A DNA stretch of 64,000 bases from Raphanus sativus (taxonomy: Eukaryota; Streptophyta; Magnoliopsida; Brassicales; Brassicaceae), in the NCBI RefSeq assembly GCF_000801105.2, contig NC_079515.1, positions 1,364,001 to 1,428,000 on the forward strand, read 5' to 3'. A program made the position numbers and the translations under genes. This document shows positions 48,781-60,898 of this stretch, piece after piece (positions within the stretch are counted from its first letter, which is position 1; each line of letters starts with the position of its first letter). Below the pieces are notes generated by a model, which was not told where the DNA came from, made no database searches, and worked only from the letters and a program-made list of their open reading frames with translations.

Positions 48781-51700
48781 AAACTATCTTTCATGGTATA
48801 TAGGAATCATTTTAAATTTTTAATATTTAGTTTACTAAAATTTCATGTACTGCCTAGATTAGTGCAATTAGCATTATAAAATCTTCATTATCTAAAGAAA
48901 CAGGGTCAACAGAGTTTCTAAACTTTTTGACCATCATCTTATGTTAGTGCTCGATGAAACTATACACTAAAACCACATTTTCATATTTTTGAAATTTTTC
49001 CAAAATCCGTGGGTTAACCCCTTATAAAATAATGAGTTTTAGGTAAATACTCTATATACTAAAGTTTATACTCTTCACTTTTGTTTAAAATTTCAAACCA
49101 CATTCGACAATTGAATTAATGTATTCAAAACTATCTTTCATGGTATATAGGAATCATTCTATTTTTTTAATATTTAGTTTACAGAAAATTTCATATACTG
49201 CCTAGATTAGTGGAATTAGCATTATTAAATCTTCATTATCTCAAGAAACGGAGTCAACAGAGGTTCTAAACTCTTTGAACATCATCTTATGTTAGTGCTC
49301 AATGAAAATGTACACTAAAACCATATTTTCATATTTTTGAATTTTTTTCAAAATCCGTGGGTTAACCCCTTCTAAAATAATGAGTTTTCGGTAAATGCTC
49401 TATGTACTGAAGTTATCACTCTTTACTCTAGTTTAAAATTTTCAAACGACATTCAACATTTGAATTAAGTTATTCTAAACTATCTTTCATGATATATATG
49501 AATCATTTTAATTTTTAATATTTAGTTTACTAAAATTTCATATACTGCCTAGATTAGTGAAATTAGCATTATAAAATCTTCATTACCTAAAGAAACAGGG
49601 TCAACGGAGATTCTAAACTCTTTGAACATCATAGTATGTTAGTGCTCAATGGAAATATACACTAAAACCATATTTTCATTTTTTGAATTTTGTTTCAAAA
49701 TCCGTGGGTTACCCTTCTAAAATAATGAGTTTTCGGTAATGCTCTATATACTGAAGTTTATACTCTTCACACTAGTTTAAAAATGTCAAACCACATTTGA
49801 CAATTGAATTAATGTATTCTAAACTATCTTTCATGGTATTTAGGAATTATTCTAATTTTTTAATATTTAGTTTACTAAAATTTCATATATTGCCTAGATT
49901 AGTGGAAGAAGCATTATAAAATCTTCATTATCTAAAGAAACGGAGTCAACAGTGGTTCTAAACTCTTTGACCATCATCTTATTTTAGTGCTCGATGAAAC
50001 TATACACTAAAACCAGATTTTCATATTTTTGATTTTTTTCCAAAATATGTGGGTTAACCCCTTCTAAAACAATGAGTTTTCGGTAAATGCTCTATATACT
50101 GAAGTTAACACTCTTCACTCTAGTTTAAAGTTTTGAAACCACACTCTACATTTGAGTTAATTTATTCTAAACTATCTTTCATGGTATATAGGAATCATTT
50201 TAATTTTTAATATTTAGTTTACTAAAATTTCATATACTGACTAGATAAGTGAAATTAGCATTATAAAATCTTCATTATCTAAAGAAACATGGTCAACAGA
50301 GATTCTAAACTCTTTGACCATCATCTTATGTTAGTGCTCGATGAAACTATACACTAAGACCAGATTTTCATATTTTTGAAATTTTCATATTTCACTAAAA
50401 TAATGAGTTTTCGGTAAATGTTCTATATACTGAAGTTTATACTCTTCACTCTAGTTTAAAAATTTTAAACCACATTCTATATTTGAATTAATGTATTCTA
50501 AACTATATTTCATGGTATATAGTAATTAATATAATTTTTTTAATATTTAGTTTACTAAAATTTCATATATTGCCTAGATTATTGGAATAAGCATTATAAA
50601 ATCTTCATTATCTAAAGAAACGGAGTCAACAGAGATTCTAAACTCTTTGACCATCATCTTATGTCGATAAAACTATACACTAAAACCAGATTTTCACATT
50701 TTTGATTTTTTTTTCCAAAATCCGTGGGTTAAACCCTTATAAAATAATGAGTTTTAGGTAAATGTCCTATATACTGAAGTTTATACTCTTCACTTTTGTT
50801 TAAAATTTCAAATCACATTCAACTATTGAATTAATGTATTCAAAACTATCTTTCATGGTATATAGGAATCATTCTAATTTTTTAATATTTAGTTTACAAA
50901 AAAAATCATATACTGAATATATTAGTGAATTAGCATTATAAAAACTTCATTATCTAAAGAAACAGAGTCAACAGAGGTTCTAAACTCTTTGACCATCATC
51001 TTATGAAAGTGCTCGATGAAACTATACACTAAAACCATATTTTCATATTTTTGATTTTTTATCCAAAATCCGTGTGTTAACCCCTTATAAAATAATGAAT
51101 TAATGTATTCTAAATTATCTTTCATGGTATATAAGAATCATTCTAATTTTATTATATTTAGTTTATTAAAATTTCATATACTGCCTAGATTAATGAAATT
51201 AACATTATAAAGTCCTTATTATCTAAAGAAACAGGGTCAATAGGGGTTCTAAACTATTTGACCATCATCTTATGTTAGTGCTCGTTGAAACTATACACTA
51301 AAACCAGATTTTCATTTTTTGAAATTTTTCCAAAATCCGTGGGTTAACCCCTTCTAAAATAGTGAGTTTTCGGTAAATGCTCTATATACTGAAGTTAACA
51401 CTATTCACTCTAGTTTAAAATTTTCAAACCACATTCTACATTTGAATTAATTTATTCTAAAATATCTGTCATGGTATATATATAGGAATCATTTTAATTT
51501 TTAATATTTAGTTTACTAAAATTTCATATACTGCCTAGATTAGTGAAATTAGCATTATAAAATTTTCATTATCTAAAAAACAGGGTCAACAGAGATTCTA
51601 AACTCTTTGACCATCATCTTATGTTAGTGCTCAATGAAACTATACACTAAAACCAGATTTTCATATTTTTGAAATTTTTCCAAAATCTGTGGGTTAACAC

Positions 51701-53615
51701 CTTTTAAAATAATGAGTTTTCGGTAAATGTTCTATATACTGAAGTTTATACTCTTCACTCTAGTTTAAAAATTTCAAACCACATTCTACATTTGAATTAA
51801 TGTATTCTAAACTATCTTTCATGGTATATAGGAATTATTCTAATTTTTTAATATTTAGTTTACTAAAGTTTCATATACTGCCTGGATTATTGGAATTAGC
51901 ATTATAAAATCTTCATTATCTAAAGAAACGGAGTCAACAGAGGTTGTAAACTCTTTGATCATCATCTTATGTTAGTGCTCGATGAAACTATATACTAAAA
52001 CCAGATTTTCATATTTTTGATTTTTTTCCAAAATCTGTGGGTTAACCCCTTCTAAAACAATGAGTTTTCGGTAAATGCTCTATATACTGAAATTAACACT
52101 CTTCACTCTAGTTTAAAATTTTCAAAGAACATTCTACATTTGAATTAATTTATTCTAAACTATCTTTCATTGTATATAGGAATTATTCTTATTTTTTTAA
52201 AAAAATAGTTTACTAAAATTTCATATACTGCCTAGATTAGTGGAATAGCATTATAAAATCTCCATTATCTAAAGAAATGGAGTCAACAGAGGTTCTAAAC
52301 TCTTTGACCATCATCTTACGTTAGTGCTCGATGAAACTATATACTAAAACTGGATTTTCATATTTTTGAAATTTTTCCAAAATCCTTGGGTTAACTTCAC
52401 TATATAGAGTCAAAGAGTCAAAGTTAACTTCATATTGTTGATTTTTTTCCAAAATCCGTGGGATAACCCCTTATAAAATAATGAGTTTTAGGTAAATGCT
52501 CTATATACTGAAGTTTAGATTCTTCACTTTTGTTTAAAATTTCAAACCACATTCTACAATTGAATTAATGTATTCAAAACTATCTTTCTTGGTATATAGG
52601 AATCATTCTAATTTTTTAATATTTAGGAATCATTCTAATTTTTAACATTTAGTTTACAAAAAATTTCATATACCGACTAGATTAGTGGAATTCGCATTAT
52701 AAAATCTTCTTTATCTAGAGAAACGAAGACAACAGAGCTTCTAACCTCTTTGACCATCATCTTATGTTAATGCTCAACAAAACTATAAAATAAAACCGGA
52801 TTTTTATTTTTTGAAATTTTTCAAAAATCCTTGGGTTAACCGCTTCTAAAAGAATGAGTTTTCGGTAAATGCTTTATATACTGAATTTTATACTCTTCAC
52901 TCGAGTTTAAAAATTTCAAACCACATTCTACATTTGAATTAATGTATTCTAAACTATCTTTCATGATATATAGGAATCATTCTAATTTTTTAATATTTAG
53001 TTTATAAAAATTTCATATACTGACTAGATTAGTGGAATTCTCATTATAAAATATTTTTTATCTAGAGAAACGAACACAAAAGAGGTTCTAAACTATTTGA
53101 CCATCATCTTATGTTAGTGCTCGATGAAACTATACACTAAAACCAGATTTTCATTTTTTTGAAAATTTTCCAAAATATGTGGGTTAACCCCTTCTAAAAT
53201 AATGAATTTTCGGTAAATGCTCTATATACTGAAGTTAACACTCTTCACTCTAGTTTAAAAATTTTCAAACCACATTCTACATTTGAATTAATTTATTCTA
53301 AACTATCTTTCATGGTATATAGGAATCTTTTTAATTTTTTAATATTTAGTTTACTAAAATTTCATATACTGCCTAGATTAGTGCAATTAGCATTATAAAA
53401 TCTTCATTATCTAAAGAAACAGGGTCAACAGAGGTTCTAAACTCTTTGACCATCATCTCATGTTAGTGCTCGATGAAACTATACACTAAAACCAGATTTT
53501 CGTATTTTTGAATTTTTCCATGGGTTAATCCCTTCTTAAATAATGAGTTATTGGTAAATATTCTATATACTGAAGTTTATACTCTTCACTCTAGTTTAAA
53601 AATTCAAACCACATT
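48781..53615. repeat. Satellite array, about 350-bp monomers
   Basis: About 13-14 head-to-tail monomers of the family seen at the end of each 3.4-kb unit. The GGGTTAACCC junction recurs roughly every 345-352 bp (for example near 49011, 49362, 51341, 52038). Monomers are more diverged than those inside the units, and some are truncated (near 50390, 51100 and 52395). No coding sequence was found. I cannot assign it to a named satellite family. Confidence 0.92.
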
Positions 53616-53975
53616 CTGAATACCCGTGGATACCCGGATCCAAATGTTTTTTTAAATAAAAAAATAAATTACATTAAAATTAACTAATTAACTATTTATT
53701 TAGTTTATTTAAAATTATTTTTAAAAATTAAAAATTAAAAAAATATTGAAATTTAATAAAACTAAAATTTTAGTTATTTTATATATAAACTATAAATGGT
53801 ATATATAATAATATAATTATATTTTAAATATATAATATGTCTGGATATCCATATCCGGACTTAAAATTTCACTACCCAGATCCGTATCCGGATTCCCCAG
53901 ATATTCGGTTTTTCGAACCGGATCGGATACCGGATCAGATCGCGGATCCGGATTTTAAGTCTCAGGCCTAGTCAC
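53616..53975 (-). mobile_element. hAT-like non-autonomous element fragment
   Basis: Read on the minus strand it opens TAGGCCTGAGAC, followed by many GGATCCGGAT / ATATCCGGA motifs, and ends in ATACCCGGATCC and ATACCCGTGG. TAGGCCTG-type ends with repeated CCGGATCCG subterminal motifs are familiar from plant hAT elements. It interrupts the end of the satellite array. There is no transposase coding. Confidence 0.5.
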
Positions 53976-54264
53976 AACATTTTTTTCAAAATAATGCTAT
54001 CACAACAACATTTTTTTATGTAAAGTTTAACAACCATTGCTATGGAAATGTTCATAAATCTGCAACTTTCATCATGCAACAGAGTTCATCCAACAACAGA
54101 TAGCAAACTGAAATCTAGTGATTTTAAAACAAGTAAAATATCCATAAAAACTAGAAACCGGAAACACACCAACGCAATAGAAAGCATGTCAAATGTTGCC
54201 CCCAAGAACACATGATCACCACTTTTAGAATTACATATAAAGGGTAGTGGTGTGTAAAAAGGGA

Positions 54265-54665
54265 TTAGACTGGATTAACTTTAAAGATGGCAGTTTTGCC
54301 TACTTTCTTCGACAGAGTTTGGGCAAGCGCAGCTATATCCACATCCTCTCCTTCCAACATAAGGTTCTCTTGGTCTTTCTCAAACTGCACGAACGTAACT
54401 CCTGAAAACGTATGATTCTTTTTCATTAGGCTTTGTGTTTTTTTTTGGTGATGTTGTTTTGTTTGGTTGTTTAAACTTACTGGATGCTGCTGCTGCAATC
54501 TTCATCGCTTTGGTCCTGTCTTTATCAGAGCTTACAGTCACTTTCAGCACCACGGTTTGCTGATCACATAGCCAAAAAAACTCATCTTAAAAATCAAGTG
54601 ATGCATGATTTGATCAAATGGGAATGAAAAAGAAAAAGAAATGAACAATTTACCTTTATCGCCAT
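54265..54665 (-). CDS. Diverged single HMA-fold protein gene outside the array
   Basis: Exons (minus): 54665-54654, 54559-54481, 54401-54265; 75 residues, starting MAIKQTVVLKVTVSSDKD and ending KTAIFKVNPV. It is clearly related to the five array copies along its whole length; homology also covers both flanks, from about 54065 to 55030. It has no PEX12 fragment downstream. The CxxC loop is again absent (SSDKD). The leader keeps about 30 bp (around 54722-54750) that the array copies lack. It may represent the pre-amplification gene. Confidence 0.8.
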
Positions 54666-55030
54666 ATCTTGTATCTGTGGAGAGAAACTTAAAAAAGGTG
54701 CTTTTGCTTTCTGAGAAAAAGAAGGCTCTTGAAAGTTTTCAGAACAAAGCAAAGGAGAGGGTGTTTGTTTAGCTTATAAAAAGATGATTGAAACTAATGT
54801 GATGTTAATGCCAATATTTAGAGAGGAGAGTTTTCATGTTGCTATTTTGACTATATTGTAATAATATCTTTCTCCTTAAGTTTTCCACTGATAGTAAAAC
54901 CATCACTATCTCTTACAAACAAAACAGGCAGATAATTTTTTGTTTCCTTCTTAGTTTAGAAGTCAAAAAGGAATCGTATATTGCATAGAATAATAATAGT
55001 GAACTCGATAATTTTTTGTTTCCTATTTAT

Positions 55031-55320
55031 TGAAATCATTTGCTCCTTAACCGAAACATGTGATGATAAGGAATTTCAGAAATAAGGTAAAACACTACAA
55101 GAGCAATAGACAATAACACTATCAACCATGGCTTGTGGCCTGGTAATGATTAATATGAGGGTAAAAATTCAATAAAGTGAAGCCATCAGGGTTCGAGTCC
55201 CTGCCACTGAGGAGCCAGGACTACTTCTGTGAGGTTTGGATACCCTGTATAATTAAAAAAAAAAAATAACACAACCGAAAGCGTTTTCACAAGTCCTCAA
55301 TGATGGACAAGCTTTGAGAG
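55031..55320. repeat. Flanking segment duplicated at 57130-57310 (SINE-bearing copy)
   Basis: CCGAAACATGTGATGAT and TTTTCACAAG with its neighbours occur in the same order here and at 57130-57310. This copy is longer because it contains the SINE at 55120-55264. It is the 3' flank of the F-box gene. Confidence 0.7.
55120..55264 (+). mobile_element. SINE (tRNA-related)
   Basis: Starts with an A-box-like TGGCCTGGTAATGA and has a good B box GGTTCGAGTCC at about 55191-55201. It ends GGATACCCTGTATAATT plus an A run, the usual 3' form of Brassicaceae SINEs. The direct repeat AATAACAC flanks it at 55112-55119 and 55265-55272. A paralogous empty site lies near 57240. It is not a tRNA gene: the first half cannot fold into the D and anticodon arms. 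Confidence 0.8.
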
Positions 55321-55383
55321 GATGGGTTCTCCATAAAATCTTAAGACTGACAAGGTCAAAGTTCTTTGCTGCTGCTTAGATAA

Positions 55384-56604
55384 TTATCCTTGCAATTCCA
55401 TAAGCTTCACATCCTCCACATGGTTCAGATAGGTGTAAATAGAATACCCCATCCCACCACTCCTTAACGCTCCCACTCCTTGGATTACAACTCTTGTCAC
55501 AGTTTCTTTGTCGAAATTGCAGTAGTAAACCTGGAAAGGGTCAGCTGAATATTCGGACGACATAACAAATTCATTAGGACCAGTCACTCCAACAATCACT
55601 AACCACTCCTGTGGAACTACATCTTTCCACATAGGGGGCAATCTGTAAACACGTTTGGACCATTCATGTCTTTCAGGGTCTTCTAGAACCCACATCTTAA
55701 CAGTTTCACTATTGAAAGAATAACTTTTGCCAATTGGTACTAAAGCCAATTTACCGTTGCAGTCTAGCAGCTTATGAAACAATTTCCTTTTTGGGTGCTT
55801 AACAAAGCTGTACTTCTCAGATCTAACATCGAAGCAAATTATCTTATGATCACCACTCCCATCTCTAGCAGCCTCAATGTAATAGAAAACACCACTAATG
55901 TATATATTCTGTCTACCCTCAGGACAAGGACATGGTACTCCACATTCAGCCATTCTCCATGTTGTCGCTTTCTCAGTGCCTCCTCCTAATGTCAGTACTT
56001 GATGCTCCATAGTTCTGCCGCACTGAATCCAAGTCATTCCCAAAACCTTGTGAAGTTTCTCAACAGGATCATACCCGAGAAAGCGTACTATCCCAATCCT
56101 CTTCCTTGTCTTCATTCTGGGTACAGTAAGTGACTGTCCTGTGCTGGGGTTACATATCACCGACTCCTCCACCTTGAATCTCCTTCCATTTACGAACCGA
56201 TGACCACCGATACGGACACAGACAAGGCCATGGACACTTGCAGATATATCTTTGACAGGATGATCAAAGGAGAAACTCATGTGATGATCGGCGGCAACAG
56301 ACATCTCATCAGGACTTTGAGGCTGAGGTGAGGAGAGGAAGAAGAGCTTGTTACCTTCCCAAAAGGCGAACAGTAGACGCGGGCGAGCCTGAGACCTTGT
56401 CAAGCGCAGATCCCTGAAATCAGAACGGCCAAGTACGAAGGCCCAGGGCTTGGATACGCAGCGACAGATGGCGATGGACTTGAGGGACAACCTTGAGAAG
56501 ATGTCGATCATCAGTTCGACTGGGAGAGGTAGTGATGAATGTTGTTGGTCAGTCTCAACAAGCCTGCTGGTTTTACGATCCTTGCGCTGCCGCCGTGATT
56601 TCAT
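55384..56604 (-). CDS. F-box protein with F-box-associated (FBA) domain
   Basis: Single exon, 406 residues. The F-box is at about 24-60 (SLPLPVELMIDIFSRLSLKS, then CRCVSKPWAFVL). The FBA/kelch-like region follows with the family landmarks VHGLVCV, VICNPSTGQSLTVP, LGYDPVEKLHKVL and KIICFDVRSEKYSFV. Such proteins are substrate adaptors of SCF ubiquitin ligases, binding SKP1 through the F-box. The substrate is unknown; this is a large, fast-evolving family. A basic N-terminal stretch (MKSRRQRKDRK) precedes the F-box. It is not part of the collinear block I recall and is probably an insertion. A leader intron is possible, since the region upstream is T-rich. Confidence 0.9.
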   Translation of the reverse strand: MKSRRQRKDRKTSRLVETDQQHSSLPLPVELMIDIFSRLSLKSIAICRCVSKPWAFVLGRSDFRDLRLTRSQARPRLLFAFWEGNKLFFLSSPQPQSPDEMSVAADHHMSFSFDHPVKDISASVHGLVCVRIGGHRFVNGRRFKVEESVICNPSTGQSLTVPRMKTRKRIGIVRFLGYDPVEKLHKVLGMTWIQCGRTMEHQVLTLGGGTEKATTWRMAECGVPCPCPEGRQNIYISGVFYYIEAARDGSGDHKIICFDVRSEKYSFVKHPKRKLFHKLLDCNGKLALVPIGKSYSFNSETVKMWVLEDPERHEWSKRVYRLPPMWKDVVPQEWLVIVGVTGPNEFVMSSEYSADPFQVYYCNFDKETVTRVVIQGVGALRSGGMGYSIYTYLNHVEDVKLMELQG

Positions 56605-57650
56605 GGTCCCTGGAGGATTAGCAACTCAAGCTATAGAAGAAGTTCCAACTTGTGCCTAACAGATAGATGATACAAACACATAATGTTTAACCAAACACGC
56701 ATGATGAAAGCAAATCCCTGAACACAAATTGTTTTGAGCTTTGCTGAACCTAAAATCAAAGATTTATAGAATCAAAACAATTACAGATTCAAAACTTACT
56801 ACCTTTTTTCTTTCTATTGTGGTTGTTGATATATAGAGAGAACAGAGGCGGCGAGGATGTACGTACGTACGTATACGGAGAGGACCTAGAAAAGAGAGTC
56901 TTGCGACCAAAGCAGCAAGGAGCGGAAGCAAATGACAAGGTTCAATAACCTTGTTGGAAGAACAGAGTCTTCGTTCGGTTCATCTACTCAGGATACGTTG
57001 ACTTTGAAGAGGAAGATACAGGAATGTGTTTAGCACTTTTCAAAGCCACAACGTGTTGAGTGTTGTACTCATTTTTTCGAAAAAAAAGAATCAACCTTAA
57101 AAAAATATAAAACTTCATGTTACACAGCTTCTGTTGAATGATTTGCTCATTAGCCGAAACATGTGATGATGAAAGTAAAACTTCAAATTTAAGTAACTTC
57201 CCACCAAATCAGAAAGAAGTTGGCATTACAAGAAAATAAACAAGAACATTACCAAAGCCTTTTCACAAGGCCTCAGTGACGGCTCAAAAAGTGAACATCT
57301 TTGAGTCTAATCAAAGCCAATCCTGCAGAATGCAGTGGACAAGAGCCGACAAGACGAGTAAATAATACAGAATAATGCAAGCTGTGCAGTTTTGCACTTT
57401 TAACCATATCAAACAAAACAAACGTCGTGTGGTTTTTTCATTGTAAACAAAACACAACTACATATTATTGTTCTTACGATAATGAAACGAGAATTCCAGA
57501 GCAAAATATATTGTCAGCCCAAAAAATTGTGCCATTCAAGTGGCTAACACGGCAGGTAAGGCACTTGATCAGTGGAAACCCATTGAAGAGGAGAGTCTGC
57601 TTAAAGATGATAAAAGTAAAGCTTTGTGTTTCTTGTGAAGGTAAGGAAAG
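56605..57650. other. Intergenic region between the F-box gene and the DPH6-type gene
   Basis: F-box promoter and leader with a short (ACGT)n run at 56859-56873, then a segment at 57130-57310 related to the F-box 3' flank, then the 3' flank of the DPH6-type gene. No gene seen. Confidence 0.5.
57130..57310. repeat. Duplicated flank without SINE (empty site)
   Basis: Related to 55031-55320: CCGAAACATGTGATGATG is followed by TTACAAG, AACAAGAACATTACC and CCTTTTCACAAGG in the same order, without the SINE. It may be the leftover 3' flank of a lost second F-box gene. Confidence 0.65.
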
Positions 57651-60600
57651 TTACGACCTTAGGGAAAATAGTTCACATGTGATTATGTTGTCGAGTGAAG
57701 CAGAAGAGTTCCCAGCACCAAGGACCGGGACAAGATTGAATGTAGGTTCTTTCGAGTCGCCAACTCTACCTTCATGGCTCATCTCATTAAGCTCTTTGAA
57801 TGCAGTTTCAAAAATGTCGGATAATACCTTTACGGACACACCAAGACTTGTAGAGAAGTGTATTCTCAAGCTCTGCATCAACAAAAAGAAGATATAATCA
57901 TATAAGCAATGCTTTAGATGAAAGAGTGACATTGTGAAACTCATTCTCACCGTTGTGTCTTGCCAAGTGAATGAATTTTCAGACAAGGTTTTGTTGAGAA
58001 GATATACACAGAATCTCGTTACTCTCTCCAGTTGTTTTCCTTCTTCTCCGGAAGGTTCATGAAGTTTCTTCTTCATCACTTCAGCCGAGATGGAGAGAAC
58101 AGTCACGCATATTTTCCCATCAACAACTCGTTTCTGCACACAGTCCTGGTGCCATTTCTCTGGCTTATACCCCCAACAGCTGTAGTCTCCTTCACCCAGT
58201 TGTTCTTGTTTGGTTTCATCGTCGGTCTCTGAATCTTCTTGGACGTATAAGACAGGTTTTACTTCAACAAGTGCCCTGCAGAACAAAAGTTCAAAGTTCA
58301 AAAATTCACAGACCAGTAATATTAGATTCTCTTCCGTTGTTTAATACCTTTTGGGAAGATCAGGGACAAGGATGTAAAGGAAGATAGGATCAAGCACATT
58401 CGACTCCCTCCTCCGAGAAGACTTTGCCAAATCCAAGAATGAAACAAACGTCTCATGAAGTTGGTTCCTCTCTGATTCCTCCGTGCGTGCTGAACAGAAC
58501 ACCACAAAGAGAACAGCTGATGAAGAGATTGAGCATCTAAAAGCCTCTGCTATTGCCTCACTGTTCGTCAATGCTTGATTCAGCTCAGCTATCGCGCCTT
58601 CGTTTCGAAGATTCATGGTGGGAGGGTCAAGCCCTAGCTGACCAGCCATGTGAAGAACACCCTTGTGTAAAGTAGCCTGAAGAAAAGTATTACAGTTAAA
58701 ACTTAAAATGAATTTGCTGATAATAAAATTTAAACTTTATTTTTTTTCACCTGACTATAAGGTCCGATGCAGCTAGGTGCCCAGGAAGAGATACTTTGCA
58801 CGTGGAGAACCCTTTTGCTTTGATCATTTGCGACTAAAACCTCGACGTAAGATTTACCAAGACCAGCTTGTACCAAAGGCAGCTCTATCGTACTACGTGA
58901 AGGAACACCAAAAGGGCACTTCTCATGTGTGATAAACTTCACATATGTCTCATTGGCCACAGCAAATTCACTCATATCAGAGATGTAAAGATGAATGTAC
59001 AAGACATTCTGCCATTTGAACCCTTGTTTCAGAAGCTGCGACTCGATTTCTGTAAGAACAGTCTCAAGATCTTCTTTCAGACCTGTTCAAAGAGTATAAA
59101 AGCAAATATCAAGTACATGTGTGAAAACATCTTGAAGATTTAGTCTGTTTTTGGTGTTACCTGTTGATGATTCACTAGAACCTTCTAGCCAGCAGCAAAT
59201 GGAGAATGTGTTTTCTTTCTCGGTCTTTGATAAGTGAACTCTGTTTCTTGTATGTTCAACGGTTCCATTATCTGGTTGGCGAGTAGATTCTGGTGTGTTA
59301 GGACCATCTCCTTGTACCTCAAACACCAAACCTGGCTCCTTCTTCTCCTCAAGAGAATCAGAGTCTGGATTCCCCTTCTTTTCGAGATGGAAGATCGTTG
59401 GATGAAGAACTCCAACAGGTGCAATAGAATCTGGAGAGTGTAGCACAACTTGAAATTCATCAAGCACGATTCTCGCATTCTAAACAGAACATAAATTGTC
59501 AAGCTACAAATAAACGTGATGAAACAATGAACACAACATTGTTAAGAAGACATACAGTGAAAAGCGGGCAATCGAGAGTCAGAGTCTCATATTCTCCTCC
59601 TTCACCACAAACATTACTTCCATATAACCTAAGTAAAGAGACATTCAGAAGCCACTCAACCAATATAACACAACTAGATTATAAACACTCTTAGTGAAGT
59701 GTTATAAGAGAACTGTTGCATACTCTTTCAACTTCAAAAGATATGGCTCCATGAAGGCCAAGTCTTTCCCTAAATGCTTCGAAGGATCCAACCCTATTGC
59801 AGCCACCTGTTAACATAATTATAAGAAGATTTTGATGTTAACAGAAGCAGAAGATTATAACAGCCACGCTTATTACCTTGACTAGAATAGCTTTTATCCC
59901 ATTTGCTATCTGCAAGTAAACGAGAAAACGAATTGAAGAAGACAAATTCATAAGAGAAAAGATTTGAGATTGAAAGGTAGGCTTTTGCAACTTGGGTTTA
60001 CCATTTCCTGAAGAAGCAAAGTCTGATCTTGTTTCCACAAAAACGCCAAAGAAACAAGACCTAACCGTGAACAAATACTTTCCACACGCAGACGTTGGTA
60101 GTCTGACGCAATGGCACCAGAAGATACTGCAGTGATGGAAGGTATCTGTCTCTTCACTTCACTTAGCAACACAAACAGATCTTCCACTTCATCGTCTGGT
60201 GTCATTTGGTAGCTAAGTTTCTGATGCCTGCCAACATAAATCCATTTATAAAGAAATCTCCAACTAAAACAAAAAAAAAAAGATTAGAATCTCAAGCAAG
60301 ATCCTAACCTAGAAGAACCTCTGATTCTCCTTCTGAACAATGGCACATTCATGCACTCTGCATAGCTCACAATAATCTGGTGACCTACCTGAAGAAGAGA
60401 CATTCAAATCAAAGAATCAAAATTCAGATTCCAATTTTTTTTCATAAAGCCTGCTCCTGAAAACATCTCAGATTTTACAAATCATGGTCTGAAATAAGAA
60501 AAATTCAATCTTTCTTACAACCCTTGTTTCAAATTCAATTCAAGAATCCAGCTTCATGAACATATATATATGGAACCATTAAAGACAAAAGAAGAAGCAG

Positions 60601-60898
60601 ACAGAGTCTTACAGTTTGATACATGTAACTGTCCAATTCATCGACCGAATCATCAACCGGTAACAAGTTCGCCAATGCCACGATCTGTTGGAAGCACCAA
60701 AGAAGTAAACCCTAAGTGAGATTTTAAGTTCATATAGCACCAAAAAAAGACCTTTGATGAAATTTCAGTGAAACTCTCTAAGAACAACAAGTAAGAGAGA
60801 AGAAGAAGAAGAAGAGGTACCTCGTGACCATACTGGATACACTTCATCATGACATAGCAGCTATCTTTGCCACCACTTACTAAAGCTACCACCTTCAT
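57651..60898 (-). CDS. DPH6: Diphthine-ammonia ligase with two RidA-like domains (DPH6 type)
   Basis: Exons (minus): 60898-60821, 60684-60613, 60388-60309, 60227-60002, 59909-59877, 59806-59724, 59628-59556, 59479-59161, 59082-58751, 58676-58348, 58275-57951, 57872-57651; 723 residues, near the Arabidopsis homologue (about 718, from memory). The N-terminal ATP-binding PP-loop SGGKDS lies at residues 9-14 (MKVVALVSGGKDSCYVMM). The family motif GEGGEYETLTLD follows in exon 7. Two RidA/YjgF-like domains cover exons 9-12. The enzyme amidates diphthine on elongation factor 2 to give diphthamide, in the cytosol; the RidA domains are typical of the eukaryotic form and their role is unclear. Older annotation calls it endoribonuclease. 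The gene shares a divergent promoter with exportin-4. Confidence 0.94.

Noticed and set aside
32751..53615. CRISPR-like or viral array
   Set aside because: Repeats are long, head-to-tail and spacer-free, in a plant nuclear genome; satellite plus gene amplification explains them.
55120..55264. tRNA gene suggested by GGTTCGAGTCC
   Set aside because: No acceptor stem, D arm or anticodon arm; poly(A) end and target-site duplication show a SINE.
57427..57897. 156-codon plus-strand frame
   Set aside because: Antisense to the last exon and 3' flank of the DPH6-type gene; no domain.
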